Source: Anaerolineae bacterium
GTDB lineage: Bacteria; Chloroflexota; Anaerolineae; Promineifilales; Promineifilaceae
Assembly: GCA_019637635.1 (NCBI GenBank)
Contig: JAHBVI010000076.1
Coordinates: 1 to 33,099, forward strand
DNA length: 33,099 bases
Direction of reading: 5' to 3'
Positions 7,695 through 15,126 of the stretch are shown here, piece after piece; the first letter of the stretch is position 1, and every line of letters starts with the position of its first letter. A model generated the notes under the pieces. The model made no database searches. It was not told where the DNA came from and worked only from the letters and a program-made list of their open reading frames with translations. The position numbers and the translations under genes are program-made.

Positions 7695-8743
7695 CCGCGA
7701 TTTCTGACATGAACAAACCGCGCGTGCGGCGGCCATGGTGCTGGTTTCTTCTCTTGTTTTCGGTTGTTGTGATACTTCTGGCAACGGCCGTCTTTTTGCC
7801 ACTCCCTGCAAAACCACCGACGACAACCATCGCCATTCCCAAACCGGACGATTGGGTGGACTACGGTACAATTTTTTCCGAGGGCAGTGAAGGCGATTGG
7901 GATCGTTATTTGTATGGTGGTTTTACGGGCACGGCCGTTAAAAAAGACGGCATCATCTATCTTTATTATCAAGGAGCGGATAATTACAGCGAAGAATTCG
8001 GCACCGTTACCTGGCGCGCCATTGGCGTGGCCTCCAGCGCCGACGGCATCAACTTTACCAGGCACCCCGCCAATCCTCTAATCGAATGGTTCCCCCATGA
8101 CTATCTTGAAGAAGGGGCCGTCTCGGCCGGCGCCTTTGTGCTTGACGATACCGTTCATCTCGTCTACGGCGCCAATACAGAAGAAACCATTGACCTGGTT
8201 AACGCCGACGGCCGTCTGGCCACCGCCACAGACGCCATCCATTTCACCGACCAGGGGATCATTCTGGATCACACCGACCCCCAGGTATGGGCCTATGGCG
8301 ATGAACTATTCCCGATCATTGCGTTTACAGACAACGGCCGTACCTACATCTACTACATCCCCAATGGCGTTCTGCAAAGCGGCAAATTGGGTGTGGCCTG
8401 GGGCAGCGACCTGGCGCAACTGCAAAGCGCGGCTGCCCGCAGCAGGCTCATGCCCGTGAGCGCCTGGGGTATGGGCGGTTTTGCCCGCGTAGGCGAAAAT
8501 GTGTACGCCCTCTTCATAAACAACGTGAGAGAAACCCGAACAGATGTCTATCTGGTTAACCTGAACGATCCGGCCAATCTGGGTGCTGTGCAGCAGTCGT
8601 ACCAGTTTGACGATTATTCCCAGGCCACTATATTGCTGGACGAGGAGCGGCAAACCTGGTTCATGTATTATCGCAGCGCCGGCGCCGACCGCTACGGCGT
8701 TAAGGCGGCGCCTGTGATCGTCCAACCATTGAATGGTCAATGA
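7691..8743 (+). CDS. membrane-anchored beta-propeller protein, GH43/GH32-like fold
   Basis: Protein of 350 residues with a basic N-terminus and one membrane segment at about 17-38 (FLLLFSVVVILLATAVF), probably anchoring an extracytoplasmic domain. The rest shows repeated blade-like units with D-G and W/Y patterns (KKDGIIYLYYQGADNY, SSADGINFTRHPANPL, DNGRTYIYYIPNG, ERQTWFMYYRSAGAD), as in five-bladed propellers of glycoside hydrolase clans F and J. I do not see a convincing full catalytic triad, so it may bind rather than cleave glycan. It overlaps MT1 and the following GlpD-like gene by 4 bp each. Another anchored propeller, of a different subfamily, is at 23653. Function is uncertain; a role in recognising or trimming the surface polysaccharide is inferred. 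Confidence 0.65.
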   Translation: MTAISDMNKPRVRRPWCWFLLLFSVVVILLATAVFLPLPAKPPTTTIAIPKPDDWVDYGTIFSEGSEGDWDRYLYGGFTGTAVKKDGIIYLYYQGADNYSEEFGTVTWRAIGVASSADGINFTRHPANPLIEWFPHDYLEEGAVSAGAFVLDDTVHLVYGANTEETIDLVNADGRLATATDAIHFTDQGIILDHTDPQVWAYGDELFPIIAFTDNGRTYIYYIPNGVLQSGKLGVAWGSDLAQLQSAAARSRLMPVSAWGMGGFARVGENVYALFINNVRETRTDVYLVNLNDPANLGAVQQSYQFDDYSQATILLDEERQTWFMYYRSAGADRYGVKAAPVIVQPLNGQ

Positions 8744-10392
8744 TGCAGCGTAATCTCCACCAACTCACCAACCAACAATTTGACCTGCTGATCATTGGCG
8801 GCGGCATTTACGGCGCTTGTGTGGCCTGGGACGCCGCCCAACGCGGCCTGGCCGTAGCCCTCATCGAGCAAAACGATTTTGGCAGCGCCACCTCCGCCAA
8901 CAGCCTCAAATTCATACACGGCGGGCTGCGTTATCTGCAAGACGGCCGTCTCCCCCTCGTTCGCCGCATGACCCTGGAACGCAAGAACTGGCTGCGCATC
9001 GCCCCCCACCTGGTGCGCCCCATGCCCATCCTGGTGCCCGCCCTGCCCAAACTCAGCCGCAGTCGTCTGGCACTGGGAATGGCGCTGCAATTAAACAACT
9101 GGATTGGTTTTGACCGCAACCGGGGCATGGCGGCGGCGCAGTGGATTGGCAACGGCCGTCTGCTCAACCGCACCTGCTATCAAGAGCAGGCCGGCTGGAT
9201 CAGCCCCCAGGCTACCGGCGCAGCCCTCTGGTATGACGCCCAAATGCTCAATTCTGAGCGGCTGCTGCTCTCTTTCATCCTGGCGGCGGCCAGCCAGGGC
9301 GCGGCCGTTGCCAATTACGTGCAGGCCACCGATTTTGTGGGCGGGGGCAGGCTTACCGGCGTCACGGCCGTAGACACCCTCACCCACCAACCACTGGAAA
9401 TCCACGCCAATGTCGTAATCAACTGTGCCGGGGCCTGGACGGATGAACTATTGAACCCGCTCAAGCCCAACAGCCGCAAGCCTCATCCCCCATCCCTGGC
9501 GCTCAATCTGGTTACGCACCGTTTGCCGCCCCAGGCCACCATCGGCGTCATCAGCCCATCCGGGCAAATGCTTTTCATCGCACCCTGGGGAGATGTGTCG
9601 CTCATTGGCACCTGGCACAAACCCTTCATCGGCCATCCCCGTGACCTTTCCCTCACCCAAGACCTGATCCAAAGCTGCCTGGATGACGTCAACGCCGCCT
9701 ACCCGCCCGCCAACCTCAGCCGCGCCGACATTCGCCAGATTCACACCGGCTTCCTGCCTGCCCACACCAAAGGCGACCCGGTGCGGCTGCTGCGCGAGGG
9801 CACAATTTACGATCACGGCCGTGACGGTACCCCCAGCCTGCTCACCGTTCTCGGCGTCAAATACACCACCGCCCGCTGGCTGGCGCAACAGGCGGTAGAC
9901 CTGGCGCTGCGTAAATTGGGCCGCGCCCCCGTTCCCTGCCGCACCGCCCACACCCCCTTGCCCGGCGGCGACATGCCCGATTTTGTTTCATTTTTAGAGG
10001 AGGCGCTGGCGACACGGCCGTCCACCATCACCGACTCCAGTATGCGCCACCTGGCCACCACTTACGGCACGCTGTATCCACAGCTGTTGACCTATCTCAC
10101 CGAAAATCCAGCCTTGGGCGAACCGGTTACGGCCGATTCCCCCGTCATCAAAGCTGAAATTATTCACGCCATCCGCCACGACATGGCCCAAACCTTAAGC
10201 GACGTAGTCATGCGCCGCACCGCGCTGGGGGCCGCTGGCCTGCCCGATGCCGCCACCCTCCACACCTGCGCCCGCCTCATGGCCGCCGAACTCGGCTGGA
10301 ACGAAACCCACTACCGTCAAGAAATCGAAACAACATTGGCCCAATCTCCAATCTCTAATCTCCAATCTCTTCTTCCCACAGGTACACCATGA
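8740..10392 (+). CDS. glpD: FAD-dependent glycerol-3-phosphate dehydrogenase
   Basis: Oxidises sn-glycerol-3-phosphate to dihydroxyacetone phosphate and passes electrons to quinone at the cytoplasmic face of the membrane. It has 550 residues, somewhat longer than typical GlpD. The FAD Rossmann motif IIGGGIYGACVAWDAA is at about 18-33, followed by the family signatures ATSANSLKFIHGGLRYLQ and MTLERKNWLRIAPHL. The C-terminal helical domain has HDMAQTLSDVVMRRTALG. It is an odd neighbour for glycan genes, yet is coupled by ATGA overlaps on both sides; it could supply or remove glycerol phosphate used in the polymer (inference). The last 15 or so residues, from QSPISNLQSL onward, are encoded by 7-bp tandem repeats and are not part of the family fold. 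Confidence 0.92.
   Translation: MMQRNLHQLTNQQFDLLIIGGGIYGACVAWDAAQRGLAVALIEQNDFGSATSANSLKFIHGGLRYLQDGRLPLVRRMTLERKNWLRIAPHLVRPMPILVPALPKLSRSRLALGMALQLNNWIGFDRNRGMAAAQWIGNGRLLNRTCYQEQAGWISPQATGAALWYDAQMLNSERLLLSFILAAASQGAAVANYVQATDFVGGGRLTGVTAVDTLTHQPLEIHANVVINCAGAWTDELLNPLKPNSRKPHPPSLALNLVTHRLPPQATIGVISPSGQMLFIAPWGDVSLIGTWHKPFIGHPRDLSLTQDLIQSCLDDVNAAYPPANLSRADIRQIHTGFLPAHTKGDPVRLLREGTIYDHGRDGTPSLLTVLGVKYTTARWLAQQAVDLALRKLGRAPVPCRTAHTPLPGGDMPDFVSFLEEALATRPSTITDSSMRHLATTYGTLYPQLLTYLTENPALGEPVTADSPVIKAEIIHAIRHDMAQTLSDVVMRRTALGAAGLPDAATLHTCARLMAAELGWNETHYRQEIETTLAQSPISNLQSLLPTGTP
10342..10369. repeat. heptamer tandem repeat H2 inside the glpD 3' end
   Basis: Four uninterrupted 7-bp units CAATCTC, CAATCTC, TAATCTC and CAATCTC. 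They are the reverse complement of the RGAGATT units in the element at 22235. Only one arm is present, so no hairpin forms. The units are translated as the C-terminal tail of the dehydrogenase. Confidence 0.85.
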
Positions 10393-11201
10393 CCACTTCT
10401 ACCACCCCCTGGCAGCTAACCATGTTCCGCCGCTCACTGAAAAAGCAGTTGAAACTCGATGCTTTGCTCAAATTAATGGGCAGCGTAGACGGTCAAAACT
10501 GCCTGCTCGTTACCTGTGGCGACAATAACGGCGCCCTCAATTATTACTTCCGTGAACATGGCGGTAGCTGGACATGGGGCGATGTCGCTGCCGAAAACCT
10601 GGATGAAATGAGCCGGTTTTTGGGCGATCCGGTGCAGCACGTACCCGACGGCCGTTTTCCTTTCCCCGACGCCCATTTTGACTGTGTAGTCTCCATTGAC
10701 GTGCTGGAACACGTAGATGACGACCAGCCCTTTCTGCGTGAGGCCCGGCGGGTACTGCGGCCAGACGGCCGTCTGCTTGTCACTGTGCCCAATGGTGATC
10801 CCCAACTCTGGGCCAACCGGCTCAAGTGGTGGCTGGGCATGACCCCGGAAGTGTACGGCCACACCCGCGCCGGGTATACAGTGGCAGAGTTACAGACGGC
10901 CGTGCAAACCGCCAATCTCCATCCCACCGGCAGCGGCGGTTACTCCCGCTTCTTCACCGAAATCGTGGAATTAGCCATCAACTACGGCTACGTTTTCGTC
11001 CTATCCCGCAAAAAAGGGGGCGCCGATCCCGGCCACATCGCCCCCACCACCTCTGGCGAACTAAAAACACATGGCGCCGCCTACCGGCTTTATTCCCTGG
11101 CCTACCCGCTGATGCGCCTGGTCAGCAAACTAGACGCCCTACGCCCGGCGCGCACCAACAACGCCGTCATTGTTGTGGCAATTATGAAGGATGAATTATG
11201 A
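10389..11201 (+). CDS. class I SAM-dependent methyltransferase
   Basis: Methyltransf_11-type enzyme of 270 residues. The SAM-binding region is divergent: motif I reads LLVTCGDNNGALNYYF at about 36-51 in place of a GxGxG loop. Later elements are classical (FPFPDAHFDCVVSIDVLEHVDDD and EARRVLRPDGRLLVTVPNGD). Such proteins are common in lipopolysaccharide and exopolysaccharide loci. It overlaps glpD by 4 bp (ATGA). The end is unusual: the last six residues IMKDEL and the stop codon are encoded by heptamer units of element H3, so the ancestral C-terminus was probably different. Substrate unknown. Confidence 0.83.
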   Translation: MTTSTTPWQLTMFRRSLKKQLKLDALLKLMGSVDGQNCLLVTCGDNNGALNYYFREHGGSWTWGDVAAENLDEMSRFLGDPVQHVPDGRFPFPDAHFDCVVSIDVLEHVDDDQPFLREARRVLRPDGRLLVTVPNGDPQLWANRLKWWLGMTPEVYGHTRAGYTVAELQTAVQTANLHPTGSGGYSRFFTEIVELAINYGYVFVLSRKKGGADPGHIAPTTSGELKTHGAAYRLYSLAYPLMRLVSKLDALRPARTNNAVIVVAIMKDEL

Positions 11202-11261
11202 ATTATGAAGGACCGGGGCCACGCACCCTTCATAATTCATAATTCCTAATTCCTAATTTCC
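11180..11261. repeat. heptamer-based inverted-repeat element H3
   Basis: Left side units are AATTATG, AAGGATG, AATTATG, AATTATG and AAGGACC; right side units are CCTTCAT, AATTCAT, AATTCCT, AATTCCT and AATTTCC. Arms 11193-11211 and 11227-11245 are perfectly complementary over 19 bp with a 15-nt loop. The element contains the stop of the upstream methyltransferase and ends 18 bp before the next start. Confidence 0.88.
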
Positions 11262-11278
11262 CACCTTGGAGAGATTAC

Positions 11279-12241
11279 ATGAGGGTTCTCATTACCGGCG
11301 GTGGCGGATTTATTGGCAGCCACCTGGTAGACAGCCAGTTAGCACAAGGCCATGACGTGCGCACCATTGACCTGCACACGGAACAACTGGCGCATGTGGC
11401 CGACCATCCCCGCCTGCAAATCATCACCGGCAGCGTCGCCGATGAATCGCTTGTGGCAAACCTGGTGCAAGGGGTAGATGTTGTCTACCATTTAGCCAGC
11501 GCCCATCTGGATGTGACCCTGCCGCCGGAGCATTATCATCGCGTGAATGTGGAGGCCACCATCAATTTGTTGCGGGCGGCACAAGAGGCAGGCGTTAGCC
11601 GTTTTGTGCATTGCAGCAGCAATGGCGTGGTCGGCAAAATCGAAACGCCACCAGTGGATGAAACGGCCGTCTGCCGCCCCACCAACATCTACGAGGAGAC
11701 CAAACTGCTGGGTGAACAGGCCGCTTTAACATTTGCCCATGAAACGAGCTTCCCGGTAGTGGTAGCCCGGCCCGCCTGGGTCTATGGCCCCCGTTGCCCG
11801 CGCACCGCCCGGCTGCTGCGCACCATCAAAAAGGGGCGGTTTATCATGTTTGGCAACGGCCGTACCCTGCGCCACCCCATCTACATCAGCGACGCCATTC
11901 ACGGGCTGGAACTCTGCGCCGGCGTGGAACAGGCCGCCGGGCAGATTTACTTTATCGCCGGCCCCACCCCCGTGACCATTGCCGAACTGGCTCGCCTGAT
12001 GGCCGAGGTGCAAGATGTGCCCCCACCCCGGCTGCGGCTACCCTTGTGGTTGGGAAACGCGGCCGGAACCGCCGCCCAAATCGCCTTCAAACCGCTGCGC
12101 CGCCAGCCGCCCATTTCCCGGCGCACATTGGATTTCTTTTTGAAAGATAACGCCTATATCATTGACAAAGCCCGCCGTGACCTGGGTTTTGACCCCCAAA
12201 TCGGGCTGCGAAATGGACTGGAATTAACGCTAGATAACTGA
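11279..12241 (+). CDS. NAD(P)-dependent sugar epimerase/dehydratase, extended SDR family
   Basis: Predicted to modify a nucleotide-linked sugar or related metabolite in the cytoplasm. It has 320 residues, normal for extended short-chain dehydrogenases. The N-terminus has the dinucleotide motif TGGGGFIGSHLV at about 6-17. The conserved region VVYHLASAHLD follows, then a serine-rich strand FVHCSSNGV and the catalytic YEETK at about 139-143. The C-terminal half resembles members near 3-beta-hydroxysteroid dehydrogenase/isomerase and UDP-glucose 4-epimerase, so exact specificity is open. GGAGAG at 11268-11273 is a good ribosome site for the ATG. It sits alone between element H3 and palindrome P4, forming its own small module. 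Confidence 0.88.
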   Translation: MRVLITGGGGFIGSHLVDSQLAQGHDVRTIDLHTEQLAHVADHPRLQIITGSVADESLVANLVQGVDVVYHLASAHLDVTLPPEHYHRVNVEATINLLRAAQEAGVSRFVHCSSNGVVGKIETPPVDETAVCRPTNIYEETKLLGEQAALTFAHETSFPVVVARPAWVYGPRCPRTARLLRTIKKGRFIMFGNGRTLRHPIYISDAIHGLELCAGVEQAAGQIYFIAGPTPVTIAELARLMAEVQDVPPPRLRLPLWLGNAAGTAAQIAFKPLRRQPPISRRTLDFFLKDNAYIIDKARRDLGFDPQIGLRNGLELTLDN

Positions 12242-12242
12242 C

Positions 12243-12288
12243 GGAGTGGAGGCTTTAGCCGGAACGTTCCGGCTAAAGCCTCCACTCC
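12243..12288. repeat. 46-bp perfect palindrome P4
   Basis: Two 23-bp arms, beginning GGAGTGGAGGC and ending GCCTCCACTCC, meet at the centre (12265/12266) with no loop and no mismatch. It starts 2 bp after the SDR stop. It is followed by a short CCTCA-AA-TGAGG dyad (12287-12298) that contains the ribosome site of the next gene. It is not built of heptamers. Confidence 0.9.
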
Positions 12289-12306
12289 TCAAATGAGGTA
12301 ATCGTA

Positions 12307-13113
12307 ATGGATCAAGATTTGACACAAACCGTACAGGCCGTACACGACTATTGGAACAGCCACACCCTGGGCTTCCAATACGTCACTGACCAAAGCATTG
12401 AGCCAGGCACGCCGGAATTTTACGCCCACATACGGCCGTGGATGAACCCGTATAAATTCCCCTGGATCATGGAGCGCATTGAGCGCGAATCCGCCCTGCT
12501 CAAGGGCAAACATTTGTTAGAAATCGGCTGCGGCATGGGCTATGACAGCCTGGAATTTTTGAAGCGGGGCGTGCGCGTCACCGCCACCGACCTGACGCCC
12601 AACGCCGTCGCCATGACCATCCGCCACTTCGAAGTAGAAGGAGTGCAGGCCGAAGCCGTGCATACCGCCAACGCCCTCGACCTGCCCTTTGACGACAATA
12701 CCTTCGATGCCGTCTGGTCAAACGGTGTCCTGCACGCCACCGGCAACACCGAACGCGCCATTCAAGAAGCGCGGCGGGTAACAAAACCGGGTGGACGGAT
12801 TATGATCTCCCACTTCTACCGAAAACCGTCCTGGATGTACCTGATGCACCACGTTGGCCGCGAAAACATCGAATACAAAGAGGAAGATCCGCCGGTGAAC
12901 ACCTTTTACACCGAGGCCGAAATCCTGGCGATGTTCAAAGGGTGTGATATCCTCGAAGCGGTGCCGGAGCATTACCGCGCCCTGCCGGTGCGCCGCGATG
13001 GCGTCAAGGCGGCGCTGTACAAATATGGTTTCCGCCCGGTGTACAATCTGCTGCCGGAATCGCTGGCCAAACGGTACGCCTATAAGCTGTCCGTCACGGC
13101 CGTGAAACTCTGA
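12307..13113 (+). CDS. class I SAM-dependent methyltransferase (MT2)
   Basis: Rossmann-fold methyltransferase of 268 residues. Motif I is LLEIGCGMGYDSLEFLKRG at about 62-80, then TATDLTPNAV, then WSNGVLHATGNTERAIQEARRVTKPGG. The N-terminal VHDYWNSHTLGFQY and the C-terminal YNLLPESLAKRYAYKL resemble the corresponding parts of MT1 at 6918, suggesting paralogy. The ATG is supported by TGAGG at 12294-12298. The stop overlaps the next ATG (TGATG), so it is coupled to the second asnB. The pairing of a related methyltransferase with a related AsnB occurs twice in the locus, which hints at consecutive action on one substrate (inference). Confidence 0.88.
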   Translation: MDQDLTQTVQAVHDYWNSHTLGFQYVTDQSIEPGTPEFYAHIRPWMNPYKFPWIMERIERESALLKGKHLLEIGCGMGYDSLEFLKRGVRVTATDLTPNAVAMTIRHFEVEGVQAEAVHTANALDLPFDDNTFDAVWSNGVLHATGNTERAIQEARRVTKPGGRIMISHFYRKPSWMYLMHHVGRENIEYKEEDPPVNTFYTEAEILAMFKGCDILEAVPEHYRALPVRRDGVKAALYKYGFRPVYNLLPESLAKRYAYKLSVTAVKL

Positions 13114-15038
13114 TGTGTGGCATCTGTGGATTGATTGATCCCGTCGGCGCGCCGGCCGCCGACTGCCGCTCCATGCTGGCGGCCATTGCCCATCGCGGGC
13201 CAGATGATGAGGGGGTGTGGGTGAACGGCCGTGTCGCTCTGGGCAGCCGCCGTCTGAGCATCATTGACCTGCCCGGCGGCCATCAGCCCATTGCCAACGA
13301 AGACGAGAGCATCTGGATCACCTTCAACGGCGAGATTTACAACTACCGTCCCTTGCGCCAGGAACTACTGCAAAAAGGGCACATCTTCCGTACCGCCAGC
13401 GACACTGAAGTCATCTTGCACCTGTACGAGGAGATGGGTGAACGCTGTGTGGAACGGCTCAACGGCATGTTTGCCTTCGCCATTTGGGACGCGCGGCAGC
13501 AAAAGCTGGTGCTGGCGCGGGATCGCCTCGGCCAGAAACCCCTTTTTTACGCCTGGGACGGTGACAGATTTCTCTTTGCTTCTGAGATCAAGGCCATCCT
13601 GGCTGCCAGCGGCCAACCGCGCCAGATGAACCTGGAAGCCATGCACCATTACCTGTCGCTGCGTTTCATCCCCTCCCCGCAAACGATGCTGCACGGCATT
13701 TATAAGCTGCCGCCCGCCCACTTTCTCGTCTGGCACGACGGGCAAATAACCACATCGCGTTATTGGGATCTTTCCTTCCGTGAAAAATTGGCGCTGTCGG
13801 AAAACGAATTCGTGGATGGGCTGCGCCACAAACTGGCGCAGACCGTCGCCGACCACCTGATCAGCGATGTGCCCGTGGGCGCTTTTCTCAGCGGCGGCAT
13901 GGATTCCAGTATGGTGGTAGCCGTCATGGCCCAGGATTGCCATGCTTCATTCCAGACCTTTGCCATTGGCGTCAGCGAGCAGGATTTCAACGAACTGCCT
14001 TACGCACGGGTGGTAGCGGACTATCACGAAACACAGCATATGGAGGCCACCGTCCATTCTGACCTGATCGCTTCCCTACCCCATCTCATCTGGAATCTGG
14101 ATGAGCCATCCGACCCGATTGCCGCCTGCCAGTATCAAGCGGCGGCACTGGCAGCGCAGCACGTGAAGGTGGTGCTGGGCGGCGACGGCGGCGACGAGTT
14201 ATTTGCCGGGTTTGACCGGTATCTGGGGTTGAACTACGTCAATGCCTACGCGAAATTTCCTGGCTTCATGCGCCGAGGGATCGTTGGCCCGGTGTTGGGA
14301 CATTTGCCGGATAGCTTTGCCTACAAAAGCGTAACACAAAAGGCGCGCTGGCTGCATCAGCTTTCGCTGCTGCCGGACACGGCCATGCGCTACGCCGAGG
14401 CCACCTGTTTTTTCCGCTTTAGCCACGCCGACAAGCAGGCATTGTATGGCGACGGGTTGGGGACTCAGTTGGGCGCGATCAACTCCAGCGAGATCATCGC
14501 CCAATATTTCAGGGCCGCCGACGCTACCAATGACCTGGATCGGATGTTATACGCCGATTACATGACGCGGCTGGCGGAACATTCGCTGCTGCTGACCGAC
14601 CGGATGACGATGGCGCACAGCCTGGAACTGCGTTCCCCGTTTCTGGATCATGAACTGGTGGAGTACGTGGCTGCTTTTCCGGCGCAAATGAAGATTCACG
14701 GCCGTGAACTCAAATACATCCTGCGCCGGTTAGCAGCCAACTATCTGCCGCCAGACATTATTGCCCGCCCCAAGCAGGGGTTCATGTTCCCGGTGGCCTA
14801 CTGGTTCCGGGATCGGCTGAGTGGATTTCTGGAACAGGTGTTGCTTGACTCCACCTTTGTCCGCGACGGGTTATTCCGCCGGGAAGCCATCAGCCACCTG
14901 ATTGCCGAACACCGGCAAGGACAGGTTGACCATCACGTGCGCCTGTGGCAGCTACTGAACCTGTCGCTCTGGCACGAAATTTACGTGACCCAGGCCGCAC
15001 CCACCGCCCTGGAAGCAGAGTTGAAAGCGTTGATGTAA
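13113..15038 (+). CDS. asnB: asparagine synthase (glutamine-hydrolysing)-type amidotransferase, copy 2
   Basis: Second AsnB-like amidotransferase, 641 residues. Glutaminase residues are all present: Cys2 in MCGICGLID, AHRGPDDEG, RRLSIIDL, NGEIYN and SDTEVILH. The synthetase part has LSGGMDSS at about 258, then GGDGGDELFAGFD, and the conserved MTRLAEHSLLLTDRMTMAHS region. It is related to copy 1 at 4977 but clearly divergent, so this is not a recent duplication. It is fused translationally to MT2 by a TGATG overlap. As with copy 1, whether it makes asparagine or amidates a glycan acid cannot be decided from sequence alone. Element H5 follows its stop by 9 bp. Confidence 0.93.
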   Translation: MCGICGLIDPVGAPAADCRSMLAAIAHRGPDDEGVWVNGRVALGSRRLSIIDLPGGHQPIANEDESIWITFNGEIYNYRPLRQELLQKGHIFRTASDTEVILHLYEEMGERCVERLNGMFAFAIWDARQQKLVLARDRLGQKPLFYAWDGDRFLFASEIKAILAASGQPRQMNLEAMHHYLSLRFIPSPQTMLHGIYKLPPAHFLVWHDGQITTSRYWDLSFREKLALSENEFVDGLRHKLAQTVADHLISDVPVGAFLSGGMDSSMVVAVMAQDCHASFQTFAIGVSEQDFNELPYARVVADYHETQHMEATVHSDLIASLPHLIWNLDEPSDPIAACQYQAAALAAQHVKVVLGGDGGDELFAGFDRYLGLNYVNAYAKFPGFMRRGIVGPVLGHLPDSFAYKSVTQKARWLHQLSLLPDTAMRYAEATCFFRFSHADKQALYGDGLGTQLGAINSSEIIAQYFRAADATNDLDRMLYADYMTRLAEHSLLLTDRMTMAHSLELRSPFLDHELVEYVAAFPAQMKIHGRELKYILRRLAANYLPPDIIARPKQGFMFPVAYWFRDRLSGFLEQVLLDSTFVRDGLFRREAISHLIAEHRQGQVDHHVRLWQLLNLSLWHEIYVTQAAPTALEAELKALM

Positions 15039-15047
15039 GTGGGGTCT

Positions 15048-15111
15048 GGTAATCCGTAACCCGTGAACCGTAATTCGCAATCTGTAACTCGTAATCCGTA
15101 ATCCGATTACC
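15048..15111. repeat. heptamer tandem element H5
   Basis: A run of 7-bp units on an exact 7-bp grid: GGTAATC, CGTAACC, CGTGAAC, CGTAATT, CGCAATC, TGTAACT, CGTAATC, CGTAATC, ending CGATTACC. GGTAATC (15048-15054) and GATTACC (15105-15111) can pair. The units resemble those of H1. Confidence 0.82.
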
Positions 15112-15126
15112 GGCAAAGAGGCGACG

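Noticed and set aside
12243..12288. P4 as an insertion-sequence end or MITE
   Set aside because: No flanking target duplication or transposase is visible; kept only as a palindrome.
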